Origin: Saccharopolyspora shandongensis
GTDB taxonomy: Bacteria > Actinomycetota > Actinomycetes > Mycobacteriales > Pseudonocardiaceae
Direction of reading: 5' to 3'
Assembly: GCF_900106995.1 (NCBI RefSeq)
Contig: NZ_FNOK01000011.1
Span: forward strand, 161,977 to 225,976
DNA: 64,000 nt
The notes under the pieces: model-generated
What the model saw: the letters and a program-made list of their open reading frames with translations, nothing else
What the model was told of the DNA's origin: nothing
Database searches by the model: none
In this document: positions 20,982 to 29,392 of the stretch, in pieces
Layout of the letters: the number at the start of each line of letters is the position of its first letter
Numbering within the stretch: the stretch's first letter is position 1
Made by a program: the position numbers and the translations under genes

Positions 20982-21817
20982 CCCGTGATCCGAACCGTCG
21001 TCGTGGTGCCCCAGATCGCGAGGCTGAGGAAGAAGTCGAGGAGCGCGGTGGTCACGATCGCGGTCCGCACCGCGCGACCCACCGCGATGCCGACACCGGC
21101 CGGGCCGCCGCTGGCGCGGTAGCCGTAGTAGCAGTGGGTCATGATCACCACCACGCTGAAGACGAGCACCTTCCCGAAGGACCACAGCACGTCCTCGGGC
21201 GGCAGGAACAGGTTGAAGTAGTGGTCGTAGGTGCCCGCGGACTGGCCGTAGATGTAGATCGTGACCGCGCGGGCGGCGATGTACGAGGTCAGCAGGCCCA
21301 GCACGTACAGCGGGATCACCGCGATGAACCCGGCGATCACGCGGGTCGTCACCAGGTACGGAAGGCTCGGCACGCCCATGACTTCCAGCGCGTCGATCTC
21401 GTCGGAGATGCGCATCGCGCCCAGCTGCGCGGTGAAGCCGGAGCCGACCGTCGCCGACAGCGCGAGCCCGGCGACCAGCGGCGCGATCTCGCGGGTGTTG
21501 AAGTACGCGGAGACGAAGCCGGCGAACGCCGAGGTGCCGATCTGGTCCAGCGCCGCGAAGCCCTGCAGGCCGACCACGGTGCCGGTGAACAGCGTCAGGC
21601 CGATCATCACGCCGACCGTGCCGCCGATCACCGCCAATGCGCCGCTACCGAAGCTCACCTCGGCCAGCAGCCGCACCGTCTCCTTCGCGTAGCGGACGAC
21701 GGCACGCGGAATCCACGCCAGCGAGCGCAGGTAGAACGACATCTGGTCGCCCAGGTCGTCCAGCATCACCAGCGGCCGCCGGGCCGCGCGCTTCGCGCGC
21801 TGCGAGATGGTCACCAT
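20978..21817 (-). CDS. yrbEB: YrbE/MlaE-family permease B of the Mce transporter
   Basis: 279-residue membrane protein with about five or six helices and the MlaE-family signature around FTAQLGAMRISDEIDALEVMGV. YrbE proteins form the inner-membrane channel of Mce lipid importers and couple it to the ATPase (Mkl/MceG). It lies 7 bases behind yrbEA and overlaps mceA. The pair YrbEA-YrbEB is expected to act as a heterodimer. The ATG at 21817 has a weak GACGGGGAC ribosome site. Confidence 0.92.
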   Translation of the reverse strand: MVTISQRAKRAARRPLVMLDDLGDQMSFYLRSLAWIPRAVVRYAKETVRLLAEVSFGSGALAVIGGTVGVMIGLTLFTGTVVGLQGFAALDQIGTSAFAGFVSAYFNTREIAPLVAGLALSATVGSGFTAQLGAMRISDEIDALEVMGVPSLPYLVTTRVIAGFIAVIPLYVLGLLTSYIAARAVTIYIYGQSAGTYDHYFNLFLPPEDVLWSFGKVLVFSVVVIMTHCYYGYRASGGPAGVGIAVGRAVRTAIVTTALLDFFLSLAIWGTTTTVRITG

Positions 21818-21824
21818 GTCCCCG

Positions 21825-22616
21825 TCACATTCCCTTTGGCGGGACGAGCTGCAAGTAGAGCGTCGTCAGGACGAAGTTCACGGCGAACAGCAGCAGGAAG
21901 GTGATCACCACCGACTGGTTCACCGCGTCCCCGACGCCCTTCGGCCCCGGCGGCGGGTGCAGGCCGCGGTAGGCGGCCACCACGCCGGCCAGGAACCCGA
22001 AGATCACCGCCTTCAGCCCCCCGATCCACAGGTCGGACAGCTGCGCCAGCGCGTTGAAGCTCGCCATGTACGCGCCGGGCGTGCCGCCCTGCATGATCAC
22101 GTTGAACGTGTAGCCGCCGAGCACGCCGACCACGCTGACCATGCCGTTGAGCAGCAGCGCCACCAGCATCGCGGCCAGCACCCGCGGCACCACCAGCCGC
22201 TGGATCGGCGAGATCCCCAGGACCTCCATCGCGTCGATCTCGTCGCGGATCTTCCGGGAACCGAGGTCCGCGCAGATCGCCGAACCGCCGGCCCCGGCGA
22301 TCAGCAGCGCGGTCACGATCGGGCTGGCCTGCTGGATGATCGCCAGCACGCTCGCGGCGCCGGTGAACGACTGGGCGCCGATCTGCCTGGTCAGCGAGCC
22401 GAGCTGGAGCGCGATCACCGCGCCGAAGGGGATCGACACCAGCGCGGTCGGCAGGATCGTCACGCTGGCGATGAACCAGCACTGCTGGATGAACTCGCGG
22501 ATCTGGAACGGCCGGCTGGGCATCGCCCGCACCACGTCGAGCGCCAGCGCGAACATGCGGCCGGTCTCGCGAAGCCCGCCCGCACCAGGGAACCGCACCT
22601 GGGACGGCGAACTCAC
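21825..22616 (-). CDS. yrbEA: YrbE/MlaE-family permease A of the Mce transporter
   Basis: 263-residue membrane permease with the MlaE signature ICADLGSRKIRDEIDAMEVLGISPI, which contacts the ATPase, and several hydrophobic helices. Its GTG start overlaps the mkl stop as GTGA. Direct coupling to mkl is notable, because in mycobacteria the ATPase gene is encoded away from the mce operons. Role: one half of the inner-membrane pore for lipid import. Confidence 0.92.
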   Translation of the reverse strand: MSSPSQVRFPGAGGLRETGRMFALALDVVRAMPSRPFQIREFIQQCWFIASVTILPTALVSIPFGAVIALQLGSLTRQIGAQSFTGAASVLAIIQQASPIVTALLIAGAGGSAICADLGSRKIRDEIDAMEVLGISPIQRLVVPRVLAAMLVALLLNGMVSVVGVLGGYTFNVIMQGGTPGAYMASFNALAQLSDLWIGGLKAVIFGFLAGVVAAYRGLHPPPGPKGVGDAVNQSVVITFLLLFAVNFVLTTLYLQLVPPKGM

Positions 22617-23800
22617 GACTCACCCCGCTTGCGGCCGAACCAGCGGCGTCGCGACGACTCGGCCGGCTCCTCGGCGTCCCACGACGTCGCCTCGGGCTGC
22701 CGGGGGTGGGGCGTCGGGCGCACCTGCTGCGGCGGCACGTCGGCGACCGCCGCCGGCGGCAGCCGGTCCGCGGCCGGCACCTGCACCGGCTCGGCCTGCT
22801 GCGGCCACGCACCGGTCGCGGGGGCGGAAAAGCCGTAGAGCGCCAGCTCGTCCGGGGTCAGCGTCTTGATGATCTCCTGCTGCGCCGACGGGTTCAGCGT
22901 CCGCAGCTGGCGCAGCACCCGGTCCTTGCGGCGGCGCACCGCGGTCCGCTCCGGCATTCCCGGCGAGACCTCCAGCTGCGCCATCATCGGCGGCACGGCG
23001 AGCTCGCTCAGCCGCGCCAGCTCGGACGGCCCGATGTCCTTCTCCTCGCTCATGCCGATCGGCCCGTCGGCACGCCCGTTGAGGAACTGCACCACCACCG
23101 GCTCGGCCGAGGTCAGCAGCACCTCGCGCGGCCCGAACATCACCAGGTTCCGGCGGTAGAGCATGCCGATGTTGTCCGGCACCGTCCGGGCGGTGTTGAT
23201 GTCGTGCGTGACGATCAGGATCGTGGCGTCGATCTGCGCGTTCAGGTCGACGATCAGCTGATTCAGCAGCACGGTGCGGACCGGGTCCAGCCCGGAGTCG
23301 GGCTCGTCGACCAAGATGATCTCGGGGTCCAGCACCAGCGCGCGGGCCAGCCCGGCGCGCTTGCGCATACCGCCGGAGATCTCGCCGGGCAGCTTCTCCT
23401 CGGCACCGAGGAGACCCACCATCTCCATCTTCTCGAGCACCAGGTCGCGGATCTCGGTCTCGCCCTTGCGGGTGTGCTCGCGGAGCGGGAACGCGATGTT
23501 GTCGTAGAGGTTCATCGACCCGAACAGCGCGCCGTCCTGGAACAGCACGCCGAACATCTTCCGGATCTCGTAGAGCTCGCGCTCCGAGCAGGTGCAGATG
23601 TCGGTGCCGTTGATGACGACCTTGCCCTGCTCCGGCTTCAGCAGGCCGACCAAGGACTTCAGGAACACCGACTTGCCGGTTCCGGAAGGCCCGAGCAGCA
23701 CGCTGATCTCGCCGGGAGGAAGCGTCAGCGTGACGTCCCGCCAGATGGTCTGCGCGCCGAAGGACTTCGACAGTCCGTCGACAACCACCTCGACGCCCAT
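22613..23800 (-). CDS. mkl: Mce-transporter ATPase (Mkl/MceG type)
   Basis: 395-residue ABC ATPase that drives Mce lipid import. Visible are Walker A (GPSGTGKS), signature (SGGMRKRAGLARAL), Walker B (IILVDEPDSGLD) and the H-loop (VTHD). It has the ~130-residue C-terminal extension typical of the Mce ATPase (IGMSEEKDIGPSELARLSE ... LTPDELALYGF), then a Pro-rich tail. ATG 23800 with GGAGGTG upstream excludes the longer upstream reading. First gene of the mce operon, 256 bases behind rplL and its terminator. In M. tuberculosis mkl (Rv0655) also lies between rplL and rpoB, but without the permeases and mceA-F. Confidence 0.95.
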   Translation of the reverse strand: MGVEVVVDGLSKSFGAQTIWRDVTLTLPPGEISVLLGPSGTGKSVFLKSLVGLLKPEQGKVVINGTDICTCSERELYEIRKMFGVLFQDGALFGSMNLYDNIAFPLREHTRKGETEIRDLVLEKMEMVGLLGAEEKLPGEISGGMRKRAGLARALVLDPEIILVDEPDSGLDPVRTVLLNQLIVDLNAQIDATILIVTHDINTARTVPDNIGMLYRRNLVMFGPREVLLTSAEPVVVQFLNGRADGPIGMSEEKDIGPSELARLSELAVPPMMAQLEVSPGMPERTAVRRRKDRVLRQLRTLNPSAQQEIIKTLTPDELALYGFSAPATGAWPQQAEPVQVPAADRLPPAAVADVPPQQVRPTPHPRQPEATSWDAEEPAESSRRRWFGRKRGES

Positions 23801-23864
23801 CCGCACCTCCGCGTTCCTCGAATTAACCCCATCGGGTATCACTCCGGTGAGGCAGCCTGGCACA

Positions 23865-23898
23865 TGTGACGCGCTTAACGAAGGTCATCGGCGTCACA
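23865..23898. promoter_or_regulatory. Inverted repeat upstream of the mce operon, possible operator
   Basis: TGTGACGC (23865-23872) and GCGTCACA (23891-23898) form perfect 8-base arms 18 bases apart, 65 bases before the mkl ATG. The position suits a repressor or activator site for the mce operon, but no regulator gene lies nearby and no clear -35/-10 pair could be fixed. Confidence 0.35.
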
Positions 23899-24000
23899 CC
23901 TATGCAACGAGCCTGACGCGAACGGGTTACTCGCCAGTTCACTTCGATTCGAGAACCACAGGATTTGTCCGGTAAAAGCGATTCTTCTTTCCTGGACAGC

Positions 24001-24040
24001 AAAAAGGGCGAGCACCCGCAACCGCGAGTGCTCGCCCTTT
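24001..24040 (-). terminator. Rho-independent terminator of rplJ-rplL
   Basis: AAAGGGCGAGCAC (24003-24015) pairs perfectly with GTGCTCGCCCTTT (24028-24040). On the minus strand the stem is followed by a run of T (24001-24005). It stands 17 bases past the rplL stop and separates the ribosomal genes from the mce operon. Confidence 0.85.
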
Positions 24041-24056
24041 ACCGTCAGTCAGATGC

Positions 24057-24440
24057 TCACTTGACGGAGACCGAAGCGCCGGCCTCTTCCAGCTTGGCCT
24101 TGACCTCTTCGGCCTTCTCCTTCTCGACCTTCTCCAGGATCGGCTTCGGAGCGCCCTCGACCAGCTCCTTGGCCTCCTTCAGGCCCAGGCCGGAGACGAT
24201 CTCACGGACGACCTTGATGACCTGGATCTTCTTCTCGCCAGCGCCCTCGAGGATGACGTCGAACTCGTCCTGCTCCTCGGCGGCCGGGGCAGCAGCGCCG
24301 GCCGGGCCCGCCACGATGGCGGCCGGGGCGGCGGCGGTGACGTCGAAGGTCTCCTCGAACTGCTTCACGAACTCCGACAGCTCCAGGAGGGTCATCTCCT
24401 TGAAGACGTCCAACAGCTCATCGTTGCTCAGCTTCGCCAC
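24057..24440 (-). CDS. rplL: 50S ribosomal protein L7/L12
   Basis: 127-residue stalk protein of the large ribosomal subunit that recruits elongation and release factors. It has the N-terminal dimerisation part ([31 protein letters not shown]), an Ala/Pro hinge, and the conserved C-terminal domain ([30 protein letters not shown]). GTG start. It follows rplJ by 85 bases and shares its leader control; the L10-L12 complex is produced with L12 in excess. Confidence 0.98.
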   Translation of the reverse strand: MAKLSNDELLDVFKEMTLLELSEFVKQFEETFDVTAAAPAAIVAGPAGAAAPAAEEQDEFDVILEGAGEKKIQVIKVVREIVSGLGLKEAKELVEGAPKPILEKVEKEKAEEVKAKLEEAGASVSVK

Positions 24441-24525
24441 GGCGGCGTTCCTTTCAGTTCAGTGCCCGGGAACGGGAGTGCCCGGGTGGGGAGTTCTTGC
24501 AACCGACAACTGCGCCCGAAGGGAC

Positions 24526-25053
24526 TCAGGCGTCGGCTTCGCCGCTCTTCTTCTCCTGCAGAGCGGCAGCCAACCGAGCCACCTGGGACGCCGGCGCGGC
24601 GAACAGCGCGGCGGCCTGGCCCATCTTGGCCTTCATGGCACCGGCCAGCTTGGCCAGCGTGACCTCGCGGGAGTCGAGGTCGGCAATGCCCTCGACCTCG
24701 GACACGGACAGCGCGCGGCCGTCCATGTAACCGCCCTTGATCACCAGGGCCTTGTTGTCCTTGGCGAATTCACGCAGAGCCTTGGCCGCGTCGACCGGCT
24801 CGCCCTCGACGAAGGCGATGGCGGTCGGGCCGACGAACAGGTCGTCGAGGCCCTCGACGCCGGACTGCTCGGCGGCACGCTTGACCAGCGTGTTCTTCGC
24901 GACACGGTACGAGGTGCCCGCACCGAGGGCACGACGCAGCTCGGACAGCTGCGCCATGGACAGCCCGCGGTACTCGGTCACGACCGCAGCGCTCGAGTTG
25001 CTGAACTTGTCCGCGATCTCGGTAACCGCATCAACCTTGTCGGGCTTCGCCAT
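24526..25053 (-). CDS. rplJ: 50S ribosomal protein L10
   Basis: 175-residue protein that anchors the L7/L12 stalk. It begins [20 protein letters not shown], with the typical [19 protein letters not shown] and a C-terminal helix that binds L12. ATG 25053 with GAGGAGG 7 bases before. A long untranslated leader with a hairpin attenuator precedes it, consistent with autogenous control by L10. Confidence 0.98.
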   Translation of the reverse strand: MAKPDKVDAVTEIADKFSNSSAAVVTEYRGLSMAQLSELRRALGAGTSYRVAKNTLVKRAAEQSGVEGLDDLFVGPTAIAFVEGEPVDAAKALREFAKDNKALVIKGGYMDGRALSVSEVEGIADLDSREVTLAKLAGAMKAKMGQAAALFAAPASQVARLAAALQEKKSGEADA

Positions 25054-25107
25054 GTCGCCTCCTCTCTATCTCCGACTGTGATCCGCATCCAGCCGGTCCT
25101 GAGACGA

Positions 25108-25140
25108 CAAAACGCCCCGGCGCAGCAAGCACGGGGCGTC
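25108..25140 (-). terminator. Attenuator-type terminator in the rplJ leader
   Basis: On the minus strand ACGCCCCG pairs with CGGGGCGT (25112-25119 with 25132-25139) and TTTT follows. It stands about 55 bases before the rplJ ATG, inside the leader. Premature termination here would set rplJ-rplL output. Confidence 0.7.
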
Positions 25141-25290
25141 AAGATCATGGGCGCGCAGTGGCGCGCACGGATAGCCTCGTCCCTCCTGCGCGGGCCGCCC
25201 GCATCTCACGGGACCTTCGTTCTCCCCACCCCTGGCGGGGTGCGAAGAAGACCTACGGTCTTGGGTGGAACCTCGACCAGCGTACGCGAC
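25141..25290 (-). promoter_or_regulatory. L10 leader (ribosomal-protein leader RNA)
   Basis: The transcribed leader contains AAGACCGTAGGTCTTCTTCGC (from about 25271 down to 25251), followed by a set of possible stems and then the attenuator at 25108-25140. The AGACCGTAGGT block followed by a purine-rich bulge is what I know from L10 leader RNAs, to which the L10-L12 complex binds. Extent is approximate; a covariance-model search would settle it. Confidence 0.55.
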
Positions 25291-25370
25291 CCGCCCCGGG
25301 GCCCACCAACCACCCCCGCCTCGATTTCCGGCGGTCACCGGTCGTGACCTGGATGCGACGGCCGGGCATC

Positions 25371-26222
25371 ATGTTGGGCGTGGCTGATCAGCACGAGTCG
25401 CCCCGCCCGGAGCCCGGCCCGAACCTGCCGGAGAAATCGCGCACCGCGGAGGTCGTCGACGCCGAGGTGGTGGACAGCGAGGTCGTCGAGACCGACGCAC
25501 CGGCCCGCCCGCAGCAGTCGGCGGACGACGCGGAGTTCCGCCAGTACCAGCAATTCCTGGAGTTCCAGAAGTTCCGCGAATGGCAGCAGTCCCAGGGCGG
25601 TGACGTAGCGGTCCCGCCGCCCGCGGTGCCCCCGGCGGCGAAGCCGCAAGACCCGAAGAAGGCCTGGTGGAAGCGAGCCCTGGGCCTGCTGCGCTACAAG
25701 CTGGTCCGCCGCCTGATCTACTGGGTACTAGCACTGCTGCTGGCACTGTGGCTAATCAGCTACCTGATCAACCAGGTCACCTCCTTTTTCGGCGGCTCCA
25801 GTGGCAACGGCGATGGAACCAGCAACGGGGGCGTGCCGGTCGACTCGGTGCCGGTTAAGTCAGAGAACCCGCAACAGGCAGTGCGCGGCGTCTACAACTG
25901 GCTGCGCGGACCGAACCCTGAGCGGACCTGCGATCTGTTCAGCGACGATGGCAAATCCGGCTTCTTCCAAGCCCACGGGGCATCGGACTGCGCCACTGCA
26001 GCGCGCCAGCTGCACAGCCAGATCACCGACCCGAACGCGTACGCGAACCCTAAGTTCGACCACAACGCGGTGACCGAAATCGGGTCGGAGGCTCAGGTCC
26101 TCGGCTGCCGGGTTCGGGTCAACGGCGGCCCCCGGCTCGGCACCTTCAAGCTCACCAAGCAGCCGGACGGCGGCTGGACGATCAGTGCCTACGCCCTCCA
26201 AGCCGACGACTGCGACCGCTGA
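25371..26222 (+). CDS. Conserved membrane protein of unknown function
   Basis: About 283 residues, plus strand, between the rplJ leader and rplA. It begins with an acidic cytoplasmic tail (AEVVDAEVVDSEVVET) and a short Gln/Phe/Glu-rich repeat (QYQQFLEFQKFREWQQSQ). A single membrane helix follows (LIYWVLALLLALWLISYLI), then a Gly/Ser linker. The ~120-residue outside domain has three Cys (RTCDLFSDDG, ASDCATAARQL, LGCRVRV) and ends WTISAYALQADDC. This domain resembles small DUF4878/SnoaL-like extracytoplasmic folds, but I do not recognise the family with certainty. The start is uncertain: ATG 25371 is chosen, GTG 25380 is possible, and no clear ribosome site is present. Confidence 0.7.
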   Translation: MLGVADQHESPRPEPGPNLPEKSRTAEVVDAEVVDSEVVETDAPARPQQSADDAEFRQYQQFLEFQKFREWQQSQGGDVAVPPPAVPPAAKPQDPKKAWWKRALGLLRYKLVRRLIYWVLALLLALWLISYLINQVTSFFGGSSGNGDGTSNGGVPVDSVPVKSENPQQAVRGVYNWLRGPNPERTCDLFSDDGKSGFFQAHGASDCATAARQLHSQITDPNAYANPKFDHNAVTEIGSEAQVLGCRVRVNGGPRLGTFKLTKQPDGGWTISAYALQADDCDR

Positions 26223-26228
26223 CCGCCC

Positions 26229-26268
26229 GTGAGCGTTTTGGGGTGCTATGGCGCCCCAAAGCACTCAC
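26229..26268. repeat. Hairpin with GTGAG...CTCAC ends
   Basis: GTGAG-CG-TTTTGGGGTG pairs with CGCCCCAAA-GCACTCAC around a CTATGG loop. It begins 7 bases after the stop of the membrane-protein gene, so it can act as its terminator. From memory, similar GTGAGTG...CACTCAC hairpins recur between genes in Pseudonocardiales, suggesting a dispersed repeat used as a terminator. Confidence 0.6.
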
Positions 26269-26305
26269 GGAACCTGACCAGCTAAAACGAAGCTTGGATA
26301 GCGAA

Positions 26306-26339
26306 AGGGCGGGCCGCCCCTGGTGGGGTGGCCCGCCCT
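26306..26339 (-). terminator. Terminator of the rplK-rplA unit
   Basis: AAGGGCGGGCC...CCCC pairs with GGGG...GGCCCGCCCT around TGGT. It sits 19 bases past the rplA stop, with TTTCGC following on the minus strand. Confidence 0.7.
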
Positions 26340-26357
26340 CTCAGCGGAACTCCGGGA

Positions 26358-27065
26358 TCAGGCCGAGGCCGCGACCCGGGTCGCGTTCGGGTCGACCGGG
26401 ATGCCCGGGCCCATCGTGGTGGTGAAGGTGACCTTCTTCAGGTACCGGCCCTTCGACGCCGACGGCTTCGCGCGCAGGATCTCGTCCAGCGCCGCCGCGT
26501 AGTTCTCCACCAGCTTCTCGGTGTCGAAGGACACCTTGCCGATGATGAAGTGCAGGTTGGCCTGCTTGTCGACGCGGAAGTTGATCTTACCGCCCTTGAT
26601 CTCCGTGATCGCCTTGGTGACGTTCGGAGTGACGGTGCCGGTCTTCGGGTTCGGCATCAGGCCGCGCGGGCCGAGCACCCGAGCGATCTTGCCGACCTTG
26701 GCCATCTGGTCCGGGGTGGCGATCGCCGCGTCGAAATCGAGCCAGCCGCCCTGAATGCGCTCGATCAGGTCCTCGGAACCAACCGCGTCCGCACCGGCGG
26801 CCTCGGCCTCGGCGGCCTTGTCCCCGACGGCGAACACGATGACGCGGGCAGTCTTACCAGTGCCGTGCGGCAGGTTCACGGTGCCGCGGACCATCTGGTC
26901 TGCCTTGCGGGGGTCGACGCCCAGCCGCAGCGCCACCTCAACGGTGGCGTCGTACTTGACCTTGGCGGTCTTCTTGGCCAGCTCGGCGGCCTCCGTCGGC
27001 GCGTACAGCCGCGCGCGATCGATCAGCTCGGCCGCCTGCTGATATGCCTTGCTGCGCTTTGCCAT
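26358..27065 (-). CDS. rplA: 50S ribosomal protein L1
   Basis: 235-residue L1 of the ribosomal exit stalk. Signature regions are [35 protein letters not shown] and [22 protein letters not shown] 27065 ([10 protein letters not shown]) is chosen over an upstream in-frame start because it has AGGGACAG before it and matches family length. It follows rplK by 82 bases. Confidence 0.98.
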   Translation of the reverse strand: MAKRSKAYQQAAELIDRARLYAPTEAAELAKKTAKVKYDATVEVALRLGVDPRKADQMVRGTVNLPHGTGKTARVIVFAVGDKAAEAEAAGADAVGSEDLIERIQGGWLDFDAAIATPDQMAKVGKIARVLGPRGLMPNPKTGTVTPNVTKAITEIKGGKINFRVDKQANLHFIIGKVSFDTEKLVENYAAALDEILRAKPSASKGRYLKKVTFTTTMGPGIPVDPNATRVAASA

Positions 27066-27147
27066 TTCTGTCCCTATCGCAGGTGGATCAGTTGTGGTTG
27101 GTCGGGCTGCGCTAGAGCCCTCCCACACTGCCAGCCGTCCGGCTGGG

Positions 27148-27582
27148 TCAGCCCTCGACCGTCAGGCCCATCGACCGGGCGGTGCCGGCGATGATCTTGG
27201 CGGCCTGGTCGATGTCGTTGGCGTTGAGGTCGGCCATCTTGGTCTGCGCGATCTCGCGGACCTGGTCCATGGAGACCTTGCCGACCTTGGTCTTGTGCGG
27301 CTCGCCGCTGCCCTTGGCCACGCCCGCCGCCTTGAGCAGCAGCTTGGCCGCCGGCGGGGTCTTCAGCGCGAAGCTGAAGGAGCGGTCTTCGAACACGGAG
27401 ATCTCGACCGGCACGACGTTGCCACGCTGGCTCTCCGTGGCGGCGTTGTAGGCCTTGCAGAACTCCATGATGTTGACGCCGTGCTGACCCAGCGCCGGGC
27501 CGACCGGCGGGGCCGGGTTGGCCTGGCCGGCCTGGATCTGCAGCTTGATGATCGCTGCGAGCTTCTTCTTCTTGGGCGGCAT
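27148..27582 (-). CDS. rplK: 50S ribosomal protein L11
   Basis: 144-residue L11 of the GTPase-associated centre, with the family start [42 protein letters not shown] and [17 protein letters not shown] with CAGGAAG upstream. It lies 157 bases behind nusG; a small hairpin CTCCCGC-GCGGGAG (27717-27734) is in the gap. Confidence 0.98.
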   Translation of the reverse strand: MPPKKKKLAAIIKLQIQAGQANPAPPVGPALGQHGVNIMEFCKAYNAATESQRGNVVPVEISVFEDRSFSFALKTPPAAKLLLKAAGVAKGSGEPHKTKVGKVSMDQVREIAQTKMADLNANDIDQAAKIIAGTARSMGLTVEG

Positions 27583-27739
27583 GTTTGCTTCCTGTGTCTT
27601 CGCTATCCGGTTGCCCGGCCCCGCCTAGTGGCGGAGCCGAATCGGCGAGACCACGAAACGGTGGCTTCGCCCGGTTCTGCGCACGGGTCCTGCCAGATCC
27701 GCGCGCAGCCGCCGCTCTCCCGCACCCGCGGGAGGGCGG

Positions 27740-28591
27740 TCAGATCTTGGAAACCTGGCTGAACGAAAGTTCAACCGGCGTTTCGCGGCCGAAGATCGAC
27801 ACCAGCACCTTGAGCTTCTGGGCGTCCGGGTTGACCTCGTTGATCGTCGCGGGCAGGGTCGCGAACGGCCCGTCCATGACGGTGACGGACTCGCCGACCT
27901 CGAAGTCGACCTCGACCGCGGGCTTGGCGGCGCCGGCCGCGGCGGCCTTCTTGCCCGGCTCGGCCTTCTTCTCCTCGACCTGCGGCGCCAGGAACTTCAG
28001 CACGTCGTCGATGGTCAGCGGCGACGGCTTGGAGGTGGCGCCGACGAAGCCGGTGACGCCCGGCGTGTTGCGCACCGCGCTCCAGGACGCGTCGTTGAGC
28101 TCCATCCGGACCAGGATGTAGCCGGGCAGCACCTTGCGCTGCACCAGCTTGCGCTGGCCGTTCTTGATCTCGGTGACCTCTTCGGTCGGCACCTCGACCT
28201 GGAAGATGAAGTCCTCGACGTCGAGCGTCTGGGCCCGCGTTTCGAGGTTGGTCTTGACCTTGTTCTCGTAGCCCGCGTAGGAGTGCACGACGTACCAGTC
28301 GCCGGGGGCGCGCCGCAGCGCCGCGCGCAGCTCCTCGACCGGGTCCGCTTCGGCGGGCGCTTCCTCGCCGGCTTCGCCTTCTTCGCCGGCCTCGTCTTCC
28401 TCACCGGACTCGTCGGCGTCCTCAGCCGACTCCTCGGCCTCGTCGGCCGAGTCGGTGTCCTCGCCGGAGTCGGCGCTGTCCGCGGATTCGACTGCGTCGA
28501 CCGAGTCGGCGGTCGCCTCGGCCTCCGCGGCCTCGGGCTGCACCTGCTCGTCGGTGAGGCCGGTGGATTCCTGGCCCTCGTGGGAGGTCAC
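27740..28591 (-). CDS. nusG: Transcription elongation/termination factor NusG
   Basis: 283 residues. Residues ~1-105 are a strongly acidic, low-complexity extension (repeats of [23 protein letters not shown]) of the sort seen in actinobacterial NusG. The NGN domain follows ([23 protein letters not shown] ... [16 protein letters not shown]), then an Ala/Lys linker and the KOW domain ([51 protein letters not shown]). The GTG at 28591 is favoured by GAGAGGAAG upstream; a longer upstream reading is not protein-like. It lies 82 bases after secE, as in nearly all bacteria. Confidence 0.95.
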   Translation of the reverse strand: MTSHEGQESTGLTDEQVQPEAAEAEATADSVDAVESADSADSGEDTDSADEAEESAEDADESGEEDEAGEEGEAGEEAPAEADPVEELRAALRRAPGDWYVVHSYAGYENKVKTNLETRAQTLDVEDFIFQVEVPTEEVTEIKNGQRKLVQRKVLPGYILVRMELNDASWSAVRNTPGVTGFVGATSKPSPLTIDDVLKFLAPQVEEKKAEPGKKAAAAGAAKPAVEVDFEVGESVTVMDGPFATLPATINEVNPDAQKLKVLVSIFGRETPVELSFSQVSKI

Positions 28592-28673
28592 AGTCGGTCT
28601 CGCTTCCTCTCGTGCGTTGCGTGCCGGGTCGTCGTTCCGCCGCCGGCACCACCTAGGGCGGGCCCGCAGCCGT

Positions 28674-29084
28674 TCAGCCGGAGCCGAACAGCCAGCCCAC
28701 GCCCTTGGCGAAGAGCACGTCCACGCCGGCCACGAACGCCACCATGATGCTGACGAAGACCAGCACCACGAGGGTGTAGGTCGCCAGCGCCTTGCGTGTC
28801 GGCCAGATGACCTTGCGCAGTTCGGCGACGACCTCGCGCAGGAAGCGTCCGATCTTCCGGAACAGCGAAACCCGACCCTGCCGGCCATCCCGCGACGGGG
28901 TCGGCCGACCCTTCGACTCAGTTGTGCGCGCCGAGTCCGCTCCGGCCGAACCCGGCTCACCGGACCGGCCCTTGCGACCGGCCGGACGGGCGGAGGCACG
29001 GCGCTCGCGCCGCGCCGCGGCGCTGGACGGACGGGCTGCGTCTTCGCGCGCTCCGTCCTGCTCCTGCTCGCGGTCCTCGCTCAC
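28674..29084 (-). CDS. secE: Preprotein translocase subunit SecE
   Basis: 136 residues. A long charged N-terminal tail (Arg/Ala/Ser/Gly-rich) is followed by the conserved amphipathic segment [27 protein letters not shown] and one membrane helix, so it is the single-span SecE form that clamps SecY. The GTG at 29084 lies 6 bases after GGAGG; an ATG two codons earlier would abut that site. It stands between tRNA-Trp and nusG. Confidence 0.93.
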   Translation of the reverse strand: MSEDREQEQDGAREDAARPSSAAARRERRASARPAGRKGRSGEPGSAGADSARTTESKGRPTPSRDGRQGRVSLFRKIGRFLREVVAELRKVIWPTRKALATYTLVVLVFVSIMVAFVAGVDVLFAKGVGWLFGSG

Positions 29085-29114
29085 GCCCATCCTCCGCTCA
29101 CCGTCGCATCGACG

Positions 29115-29187
<73 letters not shown>

Positions 29188-29392
29188 TTGCGGCCCTGGA
29201 GCTCGACCGCATTCAGGACGCCCGCCACCGGCCTTGGAACCGGGGTTCCACGGTGTTCAGGCATCCAGGTTCGAAAGTGTACGGCACGCCGACGACCTTG
29301 CTCCAACGGCACCCCCTGAGCCGGGTCATGAACAACTCCGCCGCAGGTGGGGAGCGTGTTCGACGACACGCCGCATCTGTCAGGATGCAAGC

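Noticed and set aside
22613..23863. Longer mkl reading starting at 23863
   Set aside because: Extra N-terminus (PGCLTGVIPDGVNSR) is not ABC-like, and GGAGGTG directly before ATG 23800 decides the start.
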